Shown here: positions 1 to 7,880 of the stretch, piece after piece
How positions within the stretch are numbered: position 1 is the stretch's first letter
How the letters are laid out: every line of letters starts with the position of its first letter
Assembly (NCBI GenBank): GCA_964580995.1
Contig: CAZOMV010000032.1
Coordinates: 1 to 52,200 of the forward strand
DNA: 52,200 bases
From: JAKJEP01 sp964580995
GTDB lineage: Bacteria > Planctomycetota > Phycisphaerae > Sedimentisphaerales > SM23-30
Direction: 5' to 3'
Notes under the pieces: generated by a model
Databases searched by the model: none
What the model was told of the DNA's origin: nothing
The model's input: the letters and a program-made list of their open reading frames with translations, nothing else
Position numbers and translations under genes: made by a program

Positions 1-145
1 AGCCAGCGTAGGCTAATGTGCCTGTCAGATTAAGTAGTGACAAGTACACCTGATTCTTGTATTTCTCTTTCTCGTTCTCAATTTTTGTTATGATGCCTCC
101 CTGACGACGTGTTTTGGGGAGGTTTATGCCTTTCAGCTTCTGGTC

Positions 146-1348
146 TTGTGGTTCTGGGCGCCCTATAATAGCAGTTCTGCCATCAACGAGGAATTTGTGA
201 AGAAGAGATATGATTTTTTCCGCCTGCTGCCCTTGTCGGCACACCAGAAAGCGGTGGGGATTCTGATCGGCAGGAATCTGGCCGTCCTTTGGTTGGCAGG
301 GATTAACCTAGTTCTGCTGATGGTGTTTGCCCTGGGCGGGTTGGGATTTTTTCGTCTGGTGCAGTTGATACTATTCATTGTCGCGGGGGGATTTTGTATC
401 AACACGATTGCCCTGCTGTCTTCGCTGTGGGCAGAGAACCGAAGATCGAAGTCAGATGGTTTGTTTCTTTTGCTTTTTCTGTTTTTCCCGGGCTTGCTGA
501 TGCTGCTCTGTATCAACTGGGAGAACGAGGCGTATGCGGTATTTTACGGCCTGAAGATACCCCAGTTATTGTTTATCGCCCTGGTGTTTTTATACCTGGG
601 TATCTGGGCGTATATGGGTATTATCCGGAAATTTCAAAAGGAGAATGAGTGCATGTTTTCGCGCGAGGGCGGGGTATTTTTTCTTTTGGGCAGCGGGGTA
701 ATTCTGATAGGACTTTTCTTTTCCGGATTATATAGCCTGACCAGCAACTACTTTTTCTGGATGTTGCTACTGATTCCGGTATTGTTTATTTCTTTTGATT
801 CGATCCGGGTATTCATGGATTACTGGGATTACAGCCGATTTTTAAATGGAAAGACACGGGCCGGGTTCATGAAAAAGATGTTCTGGTTTTCCAATACGGG
901 GCTGGCAGTAATGTTATTTGCCGTCTGGACTTTTTTTGCCGGCTTGTCGGCCGTGCGGGCAGGAATGGACTCCATCGAATATACAGGTATGATCGCGGTC
1001 CTGTTTTTTGCTTATCTGTTTCTGGTGCTGCTGATCGAGATATGGGCTCTGGCTGAGACTCAATCCATAAAGACCGGGGTGCTGCTAACGGTTATCTATC
1101 TGGTATATTTGATGCTGCCGTTGATCGGTGCCGGCATATTCCATCAGCCCCGCCTGGTGGTGGGAAATCCGATCGGCTTGCTGATGTACATGACCATGGG
1201 TGAATATTTGTCGGGAAGTGGTTTTATGGTTTTACTGGGGTATCAAATGGGGGTATGCGTGATCCCGTCGTTCAAAGTATGGCGGCAGTGGAAAAAGATC
1301 AAAGAAGCCAGAGAACGGGCAGATCGGGAGGTGGGGGCAGACAGGTAA
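146..1348 (+). CDS. Multi-pass membrane protein, ABC-2 permease-like; N-terminus uncertain
   Basis: The product is about 400 residues with roughly ten hydrophobic helices. The N-terminal stretch (a hydrophobic helix, then NEEFVKKRYDFFRLLPLS, then another helix) resembles ABC-2 type permeases, where a cytoplasmic loop of the form E-x-x-K-x-x-Y-x-F-L-x-x-L-P-L-S follows an early membrane segment. A role in export is therefore inferred, but no ATPase is visible. The start is a problem. The first usable codon is TTG at 146, yet the frame stays open and protein-like back to a stop at 38-40 with no ATG or GTG, and it includes another hydrophobic stretch. The gene may be 5'-truncated, frameshifted or using a rare start. 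The C-terminus is basic (residues about 375-400). The stop is directly abutted by a 7-bp tandem repeat. Confidence 0.55.
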   Translation: MWFWAPYNSSSAINEEFVKKRYDFFRLLPLSAHQKAVGILIGRNLAVLWLAGINLVLLMVFALGGLGFFRLVQLILFIVAGGFCINTIALLSSLWAENRRSKSDGLFLLLFLFFPGLLMLLCINWENEAYAVFYGLKIPQLLFIALVFLYLGIWAYMGIIRKFQKENECMFSREGGVFFLLGSGVILIGLFFSGLYSLTSNYFFWMLLLIPVLFISFDSIRVFMDYWDYSRFLNGKTRAGFMKKMFWFSNTGLAVMLFAVWTFFAGLSAVRAGMDSIEYTGMIAVLFFAYLFLVLLIEIWALAETQSIKTGVLLTVIYLVYLMLPLIGAGIFHQPRLVVGNPIGLLMYMTMGEYLSGSGFMVLLGYQMGVCVIPSFKVWRQWKKIKEARERADREVGADR

Positions 1349-1376
1349 ATTCTAAATTCGAATATCTAAATTCTAG
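1349..1376. repeat. Heptamer tandem repeat, ATTCTAA-type (4 copies)
   Basis: Four 7-bp units with one or two changes each (ATTCTAA, ATTCGAA, TATCTAA, ATTCTAG) begin at the base after the upstream stop codon. They run into an A-rich stretch (1377-1406) made of CAAA/TTCAAAA words. With the second heptamer array 65 bp further on, this looks like one composite low-complexity element. Confidence 0.8.
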
Positions 1377-1440
1377 ACAATGTCAAATTTCAAAAGTTCA
1401 AAACAAAGAGTTCGGACAAATTGTACAGGCTGGGGGGAAA

Positions 1441-1475
1441 ATTACGAATTACGAATTATGAATTACGAGTTACGA
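1441..1475. repeat. Heptamer tandem repeat, ATTACGA-type (5 copies)
   Basis: Five 7-bp units (ATTACGA, ATTACGA, ATTATGA, ATTACGA, GTTACGA) lie in tandem, followed by ATTGG. Any reading frame through the array gives a short repetitive peptide of the NYELRI kind, so it should not be read as a gene. The 540-bp space 1349-1884 otherwise holds no convincing intact gene. Confidence 0.85.
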
Positions 1476-1681
1476 ATTGGAAAAGGGGGAAGACTGGCTC
1501 ACCGCCTCGTGGTCGGAGGAGCGGACGATTGGTTGGAGGAATATTTCCGGCTCGGGCGCATGGAACACCGGTTTCCCCCCGTGAAGAGGATTCGGCTGGC
1601 GGCTTTCCTGCGATACATCCAGCCGTACGATTGTCCCAAGACAAGATCGGCGTTACCACTGGCCGTAGGAATACATAGGGA

Positions 1682-1855
1682 CTATCTTTTTAACGATGCA
1701 ACATAGTCATCCATCATAGTGGTGGTATATGGCAGAACACTTCCGAACGCTGCCATCGAGATTGCCCGCATGGCGTACCAGAACGGAATCCAAGCCATAC
1801 GGGCTAATTCTTTATTTGTCAGAAATGACCTCTTGATTTTTCCTTCATTCAGTTC
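1682..1855 (-). pseudogene. Possible C-terminal remnant of a protein (57 codons, no good start)
   Basis: On the minus strand an open frame of 57 codons runs from just after a TAA to a TAG at 1682. Its translation looks protein-like: a charged lead, then a hydrophobic Trp/Tyr/Met-rich segment (ARMAWIPFWYAMRAISMAAF), then a polar tail. The first ATG would leave 38 residues and has no ribosome binding site. I do not recognise the family. It could be the tail of a decayed membrane protein or a chance frame. Confidence 0.2.
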
Positions 1856-1884
1856 TTACCGCAAAGCATTTAAGCAGATGGTTG

Positions 1885-2736
1885 TCAGGGGGTTGGGGGA
1901 GTGGAAAGATCAGCGGTTAGTTCGATGGTCTGGTGGATGATTGTTTGCAGATGTTGAAGGGTATTTTCGAGTTCCTGGATTTTGGTCCGCTGCTGCTGAA
2001 ATTGGGCCAGCAGTTCCTCCGGTGAGGATGGGACTTGCTGGGCTTGGGCGAGGGCGTCATCGCGCTGTTTGGTTAGGGTCTGGAGCTGGTCTTGCAAGTC
2101 TTTGGCCATTTGTACCTGGTCCTGAAGCTGGGCGGCGAGGGTTTCGTTGGCGGATTGCAGTTCGTTCGACCTGGTTAGGGCGGCTTCTTTTTCCCGGGTA
2201 AGAGACTGGACCTGGGTTTGCAATTCACTGTTTTTTTGGGATTGAGCCTGAAGCTGGGCGGTTAGCTCGTCGACGGCGGTTTGCCGTTCGTTTCGTTTCA
2301 CGACGGCATCATCTCTTTCCCTGGTCAGGGTTTCAACCCGATTTTCCAAATCAGCCGCATTCCGGGTCTGCGTCGTGAGCTTGTCGGTGAGGTTTTTGGC
2401 TGTGGCTTCGAGTTCCTCCGTTTTCCGCAGCGATACATCGGCTTTATGCAGCGCTGCATCGCGATCCTGGGTAACGGTTTGAATGGCCTCTTCGAGTTCC
2501 TGGTTTTTCTGAAGGACCGCCTCGGCCTGGATTTTTAATTCCTCATAACTGCCTTTCATGGTGCGCAGGGCATTCAATACATTGTCAGTGGAGTCGGATT
2601 GCTGCTGCATCTGGTTTTTCAGGCGGTCATTTTCCGCCTGGACCTTATCGAATTCCGCACGAGAGACAACCTGGCATCCCGAAAAAAAGAAAAAGGCGGT
2701 TGCTATCACTACCATGTAATGTATCTGCCTGTTCAT
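1885..2736 (-). CDS. Coiled-coil lipoprotein
   Basis: This 283-residue protein starts at the ATG at 2736, which has AAAGGAAA upstream at a good distance; a GTG two codons earlier sits too close to that site. Residues 1-21 form a lipoprotein signal peptide with lipobox FSGC (Cys21). The rest (about 30-265) is almost pure heptad-type coiled coil rich in Glu, Gln, Leu and Asn. It contains internally repeated segments of the form LQ-x-Q-x-QSLTREK/RD-x-A-L-x-R/K that probably arose by duplication. The tail is Pro/Thr-rich. It is presumably an envelope-anchored structural or spacer protein. No enzymatic domain is visible and the exact role is unknown. It stands alone, oriented towards the decayed region. 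Confidence 0.75.
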   Translation of the reverse strand: MNRQIHYMVVIATAFFFFSGCQVVSRAEFDKVQAENDRLKNQMQQQSDSTDNVLNALRTMKGSYEELKIQAEAVLQKNQELEEAIQTVTQDRDAALHKADVSLRKTEELEATAKNLTDKLTTQTRNAADLENRVETLTRERDDAVVKRNERQTAVDELTAQLQAQSQKNSELQTQVQSLTREKEAALTRSNELQSANETLAAQLQDQVQMAKDLQDQLQTLTKQRDDALAQAQQVPSSPEELLAQFQQQRTKIQELENTLQHLQTIIHQTIELTADLSTPPTP

Positions 2737-2742
2737 GCTCAC

Positions 2743-3106
2743 TATTTCCTTTCAGGAATTTAACCAACTGAAAACAGCGTCTTCACTCCCTCCCTCACGG
2801 CCGGGGCCTGGATAAGACAATTTTTCGAGGTTGCCTTACCTATATAATAACATCCTGTAAAGGGATATAAAAGGATAGATTCCGGTTTTCTTGCCACTAC
2901 TTCCTACAATCTCCTGAGCAGTTGCCCTTCTTCTGTTTTCCTGATTTTAGCTATTTCCAATTCCTTGGGCAGACAGCCTATATTTTTCTGCCCAAAATTC
3001 GTGCTTGCGGGGGGAAGGGACATTTGCTAAAATAGATTAATCTGGCGTGATTTACATGGGATAAATACGATGGAGAGCGATCTAAATTTAGGCGGAATAT
3101 AGAGTT
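2743..3106. other. Divergent intergenic region between the lipoprotein and the propeller-like gene
   Basis: About 360 bp without a gene. It is AT-rich around 2830-2880 (TATATAATAA), where a minus-strand promoter for the lipoprotein could sit. A reasonable plus-strand promoter is listed separately at 3005-3033. Nothing else was seen. Confidence 0.5.
3005..3033 (+). promoter_or_regulatory. Candidate sigma-70 promoter for the 3107 gene
   Basis: TTGCGG (3005-3010), a 17-bp spacer and TAAAAT (3028-3033) lie about 75 bp ahead of the ATG at 3107. The -10 matches consensus at five of six positions; the -35 is weak. Confidence 0.4.
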
Positions 3107-4270
3107 ATGAATCACTGTTTCTTTCTGTCCGACGGTCGGCTATATCAATGGCAGGAGGGAAAAAATCCTCGGGAAATCGAAAGCCATTTCGTACAGGAAA
3201 AGTGCAGAGAATCCGACCGGCAAAGTTCCATACATAAGTGGAAACATCAAGGCGGCGGGAACGACCCGGTTTTTGGTCAGACTGTGCTCTGGGGGAATCC
3301 GACCACGGCAGCTTCGATGTCTCATTACCGGCATATCGAGCTAAGTGCTGGTGAGGAGGAAATATACTATGTTTTGACAAATCATCAGGTGACCGGATTG
3401 TTCAAATATGAGCTGGGAGAGGACTATGAAAGCCGGTTGTTCCATAAGAATGATTTTGTTTCGGCAGGGCTGGATTATTCGGAGAAGGACAGCCAATTTG
3501 TGATAGCGATTCAGGAGGAGGACGGGCGGGTTCATCTGACACTGCTCGATGCGGAAGGGAAGTATCTGGAGATCCTTACCAGCGGGGACAGCCGGGATAC
3601 CGAGCCCAGCTTCAGTTTGCGGGATGAAAATTTTATTTTGTACCAGTCGTCGGGGATCGCGCGAAATGAGGAAGGATGGCCCATTGCGCATGGCCCTTGT
3701 TTTATCAATCAATTTGACCGGAAGAATAATGAAGTAACCGAAATACTTTATGACGATCATTATGACTATCTGCAACCCCGGGAAGATGCCAGCGGAAATA
3801 TTTACTGTATTCGCCGTCCTTATGTTCCGGCTGGTCCGGTTTCGCCGGCCCGGATGTTACTGAGTATTGTTACTTTTCCATTTCGGTTTCTAATGGCGAT
3901 TATGAATTTTCTCAATATGTTTACGGAACTGTTCAGCAAAAATCCCTTCAAGCCGACCGGGCCGAATCTACCGTCACAAATGCCAAAAGCCAAACATGTT
4001 CAGGTTTTGGGGCAGACCATAAATATCGCCAAGCTGAAAAAGTTTTACCAAAAGTCGGATGATGTTTCGCTGGTTCCCGGAAGCTGGGAATTGATACAGA
4101 TCGGCAACAACCATTCACATCGGGTAATTGCCAAAAATGTATCCTCGTATGATATCAGCCGGGAAGGGAAAATTATATATACGAATGGCTTTAAGGTTTA
4201 TGAATATGACGGCCAGGAAGCCGGGTTGAAGTTCAAACACAAGATTATTGAGAAAATTAAGATGGTATGA
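3107..4270 (+). CDS. Hypothetical beta-propeller-like protein
   Basis: A 387-residue protein without a signal peptide. Residues about 70-230 contain successive short beta-rich blocks of the type seen in TolB/PD40 propellers, such as SYSEKDSQFVIAI-like, RDTEPSFSLRDENFILYQS and YLQPREDASGNIYCIRR. Similar blocks return at the C-terminus (HRVIAKNVSSYDISREGKIIYTNG). Between them, residues about 245-275 are hydrophobic and could be an amphipathic membrane-associated helix. The fold suggests ligand or protein binding; no catalytic motif is visible. It stands alone with its own candidate promoter and terminator. I do not recognise a specific family. Confidence 0.7.
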   Translation: MNHCFFLSDGRLYQWQEGKNPREIESHFVQEKCRESDRQSSIHKWKHQGGGNDPVFGQTVLWGNPTTAASMSHYRHIELSAGEEEIYYVLTNHQVTGLFKYELGEDYESRLFHKNDFVSAGLDYSEKDSQFVIAIQEEDGRVHLTLLDAEGKYLEILTSGDSRDTEPSFSLRDENFILYQSSGIARNEEGWPIAHGPCFINQFDRKNNEVTEILYDDHYDYLQPREDASGNIYCIRRPYVPAGPVSPARMLLSIVTFPFRFLMAIMNFLNMFTELFSKNPFKPTGPNLPSQMPKAKHVQVLGQTINIAKLKKFYQKSDDVSLVPGSWELIQIGNNHSHRVIAKNVSSYDISREGKIIYTNGFKVYEYDGQEAGLKFKHKIIEKIKMV

Positions 4271-4348
4271 AACATAAAATTCGTTAGCAAGATTCAAGGG
4301 CGGATTTCAATCTGAATCGCAACGAGAATAATTCTATGAACAAGAGGC

Positions 4349-4372
4349 CAGGCATATCCATGCCAGTTTTTT
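4349..4372 (+). terminator. Rho-independent terminator after the 3107 gene
   Basis: GGCAT, loop ATCC, ATGCC, then AG and six T form a compact hairpin with a T-run about 80 bp after the stop codon. The remaining gene-free stretch to 4623 holds no other feature I can support. Confidence 0.6.
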
Positions 4373-4623
4373 CAAGCTGTAATGTAGTGTTTTGTATTTC
4401 AATTTTTTTATACGGGTTAATATCTGGGTAAGCAGATATAAACCACTGGATACATAGGATTTATGGGAATGGGAGGTGTGTTTCCGGCGTTCTGCCACGG
4501 GTGAAATATTTCGAAAGGCGGGTTGAAAAGTAAGCTGGACAGGGGGAGAGGGCGGGGGTATGATGTTGCCCACTGGTTGTGTGAATAAATAGTGTGTCTA
4601 TTGAGGAGCATTGGTAGAAGCAG

Positions 4624-5964
4624 ATGGCGGATGGGAAATATATGACAGCGCCGGCGGTAACGGAAAAGATGCCGGGGGGAGTGCCGTATATTCTGGGCAA
4701 CGAGATTGGGGAGCGGTTCAGCTTTTACGGGATGCGGTGTATTCTGGTCATGTTCATGACGCACTATCTGCTGGGAGCGGACGGGGCGTTGGCGGTGATG
4801 GGTGCGGAGGAGAGCAAGGCGTATTTCCACTTATTTGTATCGGCGGTGTATTTTATGCCGATGGTGGGTGCGCTGCTGTGCGATATCTGGCTGGGGAAGT
4901 ACCGGACGATTCTGCTGTTTTCGGTGGTTTATACGCTGGGGTATGCGGCCCTGGCGGTGGACCAGACGCGGGTGGGGCTGGCGGCGGGGCTGATATTGGT
5001 AGCCATCGGGTCGGGGGTTATCAAGCCGTGCGTGTCGGCGAATGTGGGGGATCAGTTCGGCAAGTCGAACCAGCACCTGCTGGAAAGAATCTATAGCTGG
5101 TTTTATTTTTCGATCAATTTTGGCGCGTGTCTTGCGAACCTGTCGGTCCCGGTCCTGCTGGACCTGTGGGGTCCGCGGGTGGCCTTCGGCACCTCGGCGG
5201 TCTTTATGCTGCTGGCGACGGGGGCGTTCTGGCTGGGGCGGAAGCGGTTTGTGCATGTGCCGGCGGCGGGGATCGGCTTTGTGAAGGAGGCGTTCAGCGG
5301 GGAGGGGCTGCGGGCCATCGGGAAGCTGTGCCTGATTTATATTTTTATTGTGATGTTCTGGTCCCTGTTCGACCAGATGGATTCGGCGTGGGTCTTGCAG
5401 GCGGAGCAGATGGACCGCCACTGGCTGGGATATGACTGGCTGCCGTCCCAGATCGTGACGGCCAATCCGTTTTTGATTATGCTACTGATCCCGTTTTTCT
5501 CGTATGTGGGGTATCCGCTGCTGAACCGGGTGTTCCGGCTGACGCCGCTGCGCAAGATTTCGATCGGTATGTTTGTGATGGTGGCGGCCTATGTTTTTTC
5601 GGCGTGGATTCAAAGCCGGATCGACGCGGGCGGCAAGCCGAGCATTGGGTGGATGTTTATCGGATATGTGATTCTCACCTCGTCGGAAGTGATGGTTTCG
5701 ATTACCTCGCTGGAGTTTTCCTATACGCAGGCGCCGCGGAAGATCAAGTCGTTCATTATGGCGATCTATCTGCTGTCGATTTCGGTTGGGAATGCGTTTA
5801 CGGCCGGGGTGAATGCGGTTATCGTGAATGAGGACGGCAGCAGCAAGCTGGCGGGGAGCCATTATTTTCTGTTTTTTGCGGGGATGATGTTATTGGCGGC
5901 GGTGGTGTTTATTCCGTTTGCGGCCAGTTACAAGGAAAAGACGTACATCCAGGAGGCCGCGTAG
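4624..5964 (+). CDS. POT/PTR2-family proton-dependent oligopeptide transporter
   Basis: This is a 446-residue, twelve-helix MFS protein of the POT family, which imports di- and tripeptides with protons across the inner membrane. The signature ExxERFxYYG is present as EIGERFSFYG at residues 27-36; its E27, E30 and R31 belong to the proton-coupling site in this family. Length is normal for bacterial POTs. The ribosome binding site is weak (GAGGAG lies 17 bp ahead of the ATG). It is the first gene of a run with an oligoendopeptidase (14 bp downstream), an OPT transporter and a small membrane protein, so a role in peptide uptake is supported by context. The substrate range cannot be read from sequence. 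Confidence 0.9.
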   Translation: MADGKYMTAPAVTEKMPGGVPYILGNEIGERFSFYGMRCILVMFMTHYLLGADGALAVMGAEESKAYFHLFVSAVYFMPMVGALLCDIWLGKYRTILLFSVVYTLGYAALAVDQTRVGLAAGLILVAIGSGVIKPCVSANVGDQFGKSNQHLLERIYSWFYFSINFGACLANLSVPVLLDLWGPRVAFGTSAVFMLLATGAFWLGRKRFVHVPAAGIGFVKEAFSGEGLRAIGKLCLIYIFIVMFWSLFDQMDSAWVLQAEQMDRHWLGYDWLPSQIVTANPFLIMLLIPFFSYVGYPLLNRVFRLTPLRKISIGMFVMVAAYVFSAWIQSRIDAGGKPSIGWMFIGYVILTSSEVMVSITSLEFSYTQAPRKIKSFIMAIYLLSISVGNAFTAGVNAVIVNEDGSSKLAGSHYFLFFAGMMLLAAVVFIPFAASYKEKTYIQEAA

Positions 5965-5978
5965 AAAAAGGACGAATT

Positions 5979-7880
5979 ATGGCAATGATGGATCATGTGA
6001 GCAGTTTCGTGGGACTGATGGCGGTTTTTATGCTGGTGATGCCAGTGCTGCTGGCGGCGGAAATCCGGGAGCGTTCGGAGGTTCCCATCCAGTACCTTTG
6101 GAATCTGGAGGATATGTATCCGTCGGATGCGGCCTGGGACCAGGCGCGGCTGGGGATAGCCGCGGAGATGGCTGGAATCGAACGATATCAAGGGCGGCTG
6201 GGCGCTTCGGCGGCGGAAATGCTGGCCTGTCTGGAGTTTGACAGCCGGATTTCCAAAGAGTTCGGGCGGCTGCATTCCTATGCCTCGATGCGCTGCGATC
6301 AGGATACGCGCGATTCGCAGGCCCTGGGGATGCGGCAGCAACTGGAGCAGTTGAGCACGGACTATCATTCGCGGGCATCATTCATCGTGCCGGAGATTGC
6401 CGCGCTGGAGGAAGCCAAAATCGAAGAATTTCTGGCGGCCGAGACCGGCTTGCGGGTATATCGGATGATGCTGCATGATATTCAGCGGACCAAGGCCCAC
6501 CGGCTGTCGGATAAGGAAGAAAAAATCCTGGCGGAGTCCAGCCTGTTGTCGAATACAGCCGGCTCGATCTATCAGATATTCAGCAACGCGGAGTTCCCGT
6601 ATCCGGAGCTGGTGCTCAGCGACGGCGAGGCGGTGACGCTGAACAAGGCCGGTTATGCCCGGTACCGGGCGGTTCCCAACCGGCAGGACCGGGAGAAAGT
6701 GTTTCAGGCATTTTGGGGGAGTCTGAACCAGTTTAAACGGACGTTCGGGGTTCAGCTTTACTCGAATGTCAAACGGGACATGTTTTATGCCCGGACGCGG
6801 CATTATCCCAGCACGCTGGCAAGCAAGCTGGACGAGTTTAATATTCCGGTGGCGGTGTATATGACGCTGCTGGAGAATGTGAATCAGAATCTGGATTCGC
6901 TGCACCGATATTTGCGTTTGAAGCAGCGGATGCTGGGGGTGGAGAAGCTGAAATACAGCGATGTGTATGCCCCGGTGGTACAAGAGATGGACCGGCGCTA
7001 TTCGGTGGAAGAGGCCGAAAAGCTGATCCTGGCGGCGGTGGAGCCGATGGGGCCGGAGTACGCCGACGTGGTGCGGCGAGCGTTTGCCCAGCAGTGGATC
7101 GATATGTATCCGACGGCTGGCAAGCAATCGGGGGCGTATTCCAGCGGCGGTGCGTACGATGTGCATCCTTATATTCTGATGAATTACAACGAGCGCTACG
7201 ACGATGTCAGTACGCTGATACATGAGCTGGGGCATACGCTGCACAGTTATTATGCCAACAAGACCCAGCCGTATGCCACCGCCCATTATTCGCTGTTTGT
7301 GGCGGAGGTGGCCTCGACGTTTAATGAGGCGCTGCTGATGAACCGGATGCTGGCGGAGATTCCGGATGTGGAGATGCGGCTGAGCCTGCTGATGAATTAT
7401 GTGGAAGGGGTGCGGCAGACGGTATTCCGGCAGACCCAGTTTGCGGAGTTTGAACTGCGGATGCACGAAACGGCTGAGCGGGGCGAGCCGCTGACGGGGG
7501 AAATCCTCAGCCGAATGTACGGGGAAATCCTGAAGAAGTATTATGGGCATGAGCAGGGGGTTTGCGAGATTGACGATTTGTATCATATGGAGTGGGCGTT
7601 TATTCCCCATTTTTACAATCATTATTATGTATATCAGTATGCGACGAGTTTTACGGCTTCGACGATGCTGGCGGAACGGGTGCGGCAGCGGCAGGACGGG
7701 GCGGTGGACAAGTATATTGAACTAATCTCGGGCGGCGGGTCGGACTATCCGGTCAATCTTTTAAAGAAAGCAGGGGTGGACATGACCACGCCGGCGCCGT
7801 TTGCGGCCACGATGCAGGCCATGAACCGGGCGATGGACGAGGTGGAGGTTCTTCTAAAGAAAAGGAAGCAGCATGAGTAA
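5979..7880 (+). CDS. pepF: M3-family oligoendopeptidase F, probably exported
   Basis: This 633-residue zinc metallopeptidase of family M3B cleaves short peptides. The zinc motif HELGH lies at residues 415-419, and an N-terminal helical domain (about 45-230) precedes the catalytic thimet-type domain, as usual. The length fits with about 30 extra N-terminal residues. Those form a hydrophobic segment (FVGLMAVFMLVMPVLLAAE, about 10-28) like a signal peptide, whereas most PepF proteins are cytoplasmic. Periplasmic digestion of oligopeptides is therefore inferred. AAGGA precedes the start. The last 8 bases overlap the next gene, pointing to translational coupling with the OPT transporter. Confidence 0.9.
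   Translation: MAMMDHVSSFVGLMAVFMLVMPVLLAAEIRERSEVPIQYLWNLEDMYPSDAAWDQARLGIAAEMAGIERYQGRLGASAAEMLACLEFDSRISKEFGRLHSYASMRCDQDTRDSQALGMRQQLEQLSTDYHSRASFIVPEIAALEEAKIEEFLAAETGLRVYRMMLHDIQRTKAHRLSDKEEKILAESSLLSNTAGSIYQIFSNAEFPYPELVLSDGEAVTLNKAGYARYRAVPNRQDREKVFQAFWGSLNQFKRTFGVQLYSNVKRDMFYARTRHYPSTLASKLDEFNIPVAVYMTLLENVNQNLDSLHRYLRLKQRMLGVEKLKYSDVYAPVVQEMDRRYSVEEAEKLILAAVEPMGPEYADVVRRAFAQQWIDMYPTAGKQSGAYSSGGAYDVHPYILMNYNERYDDVSTLIHELGHTLHSYYANKTQPYATAHYSLFVAEVASTFNEALLMNRMLAEIPDVEMRLSLLMNYVEGVRQTVFRQTQFAEFELRMHETAERGEPLTGEILSRMYGEILKKYYGHEQGVCEIDDLYHMEWAFIPHFYNHYYVYQYATSFTASTMLAERVRQRQDGAVDKYIELISGGGSDYPVNLLKKAGVDMTTPAPFAATMQAMNRAMDEVEVLLKKRKQHE

Noticed and set aside
1380..1706. Plus-strand frames of 85-108 codons across the heptamer repeats
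   Set aside because: Their N-terminal parts are translations of the tandem repeat, they lack ribosome binding sites and look unlike neighbouring proteins.
6378..7622. Long minus-strand frame (414 codons) inside the oligoendopeptidase gene
   Set aside because: It is antisense to a gene with an intact catalytic motif, is His/Arg/Leu-rich as expected of a shadow frame, and shows no family features.
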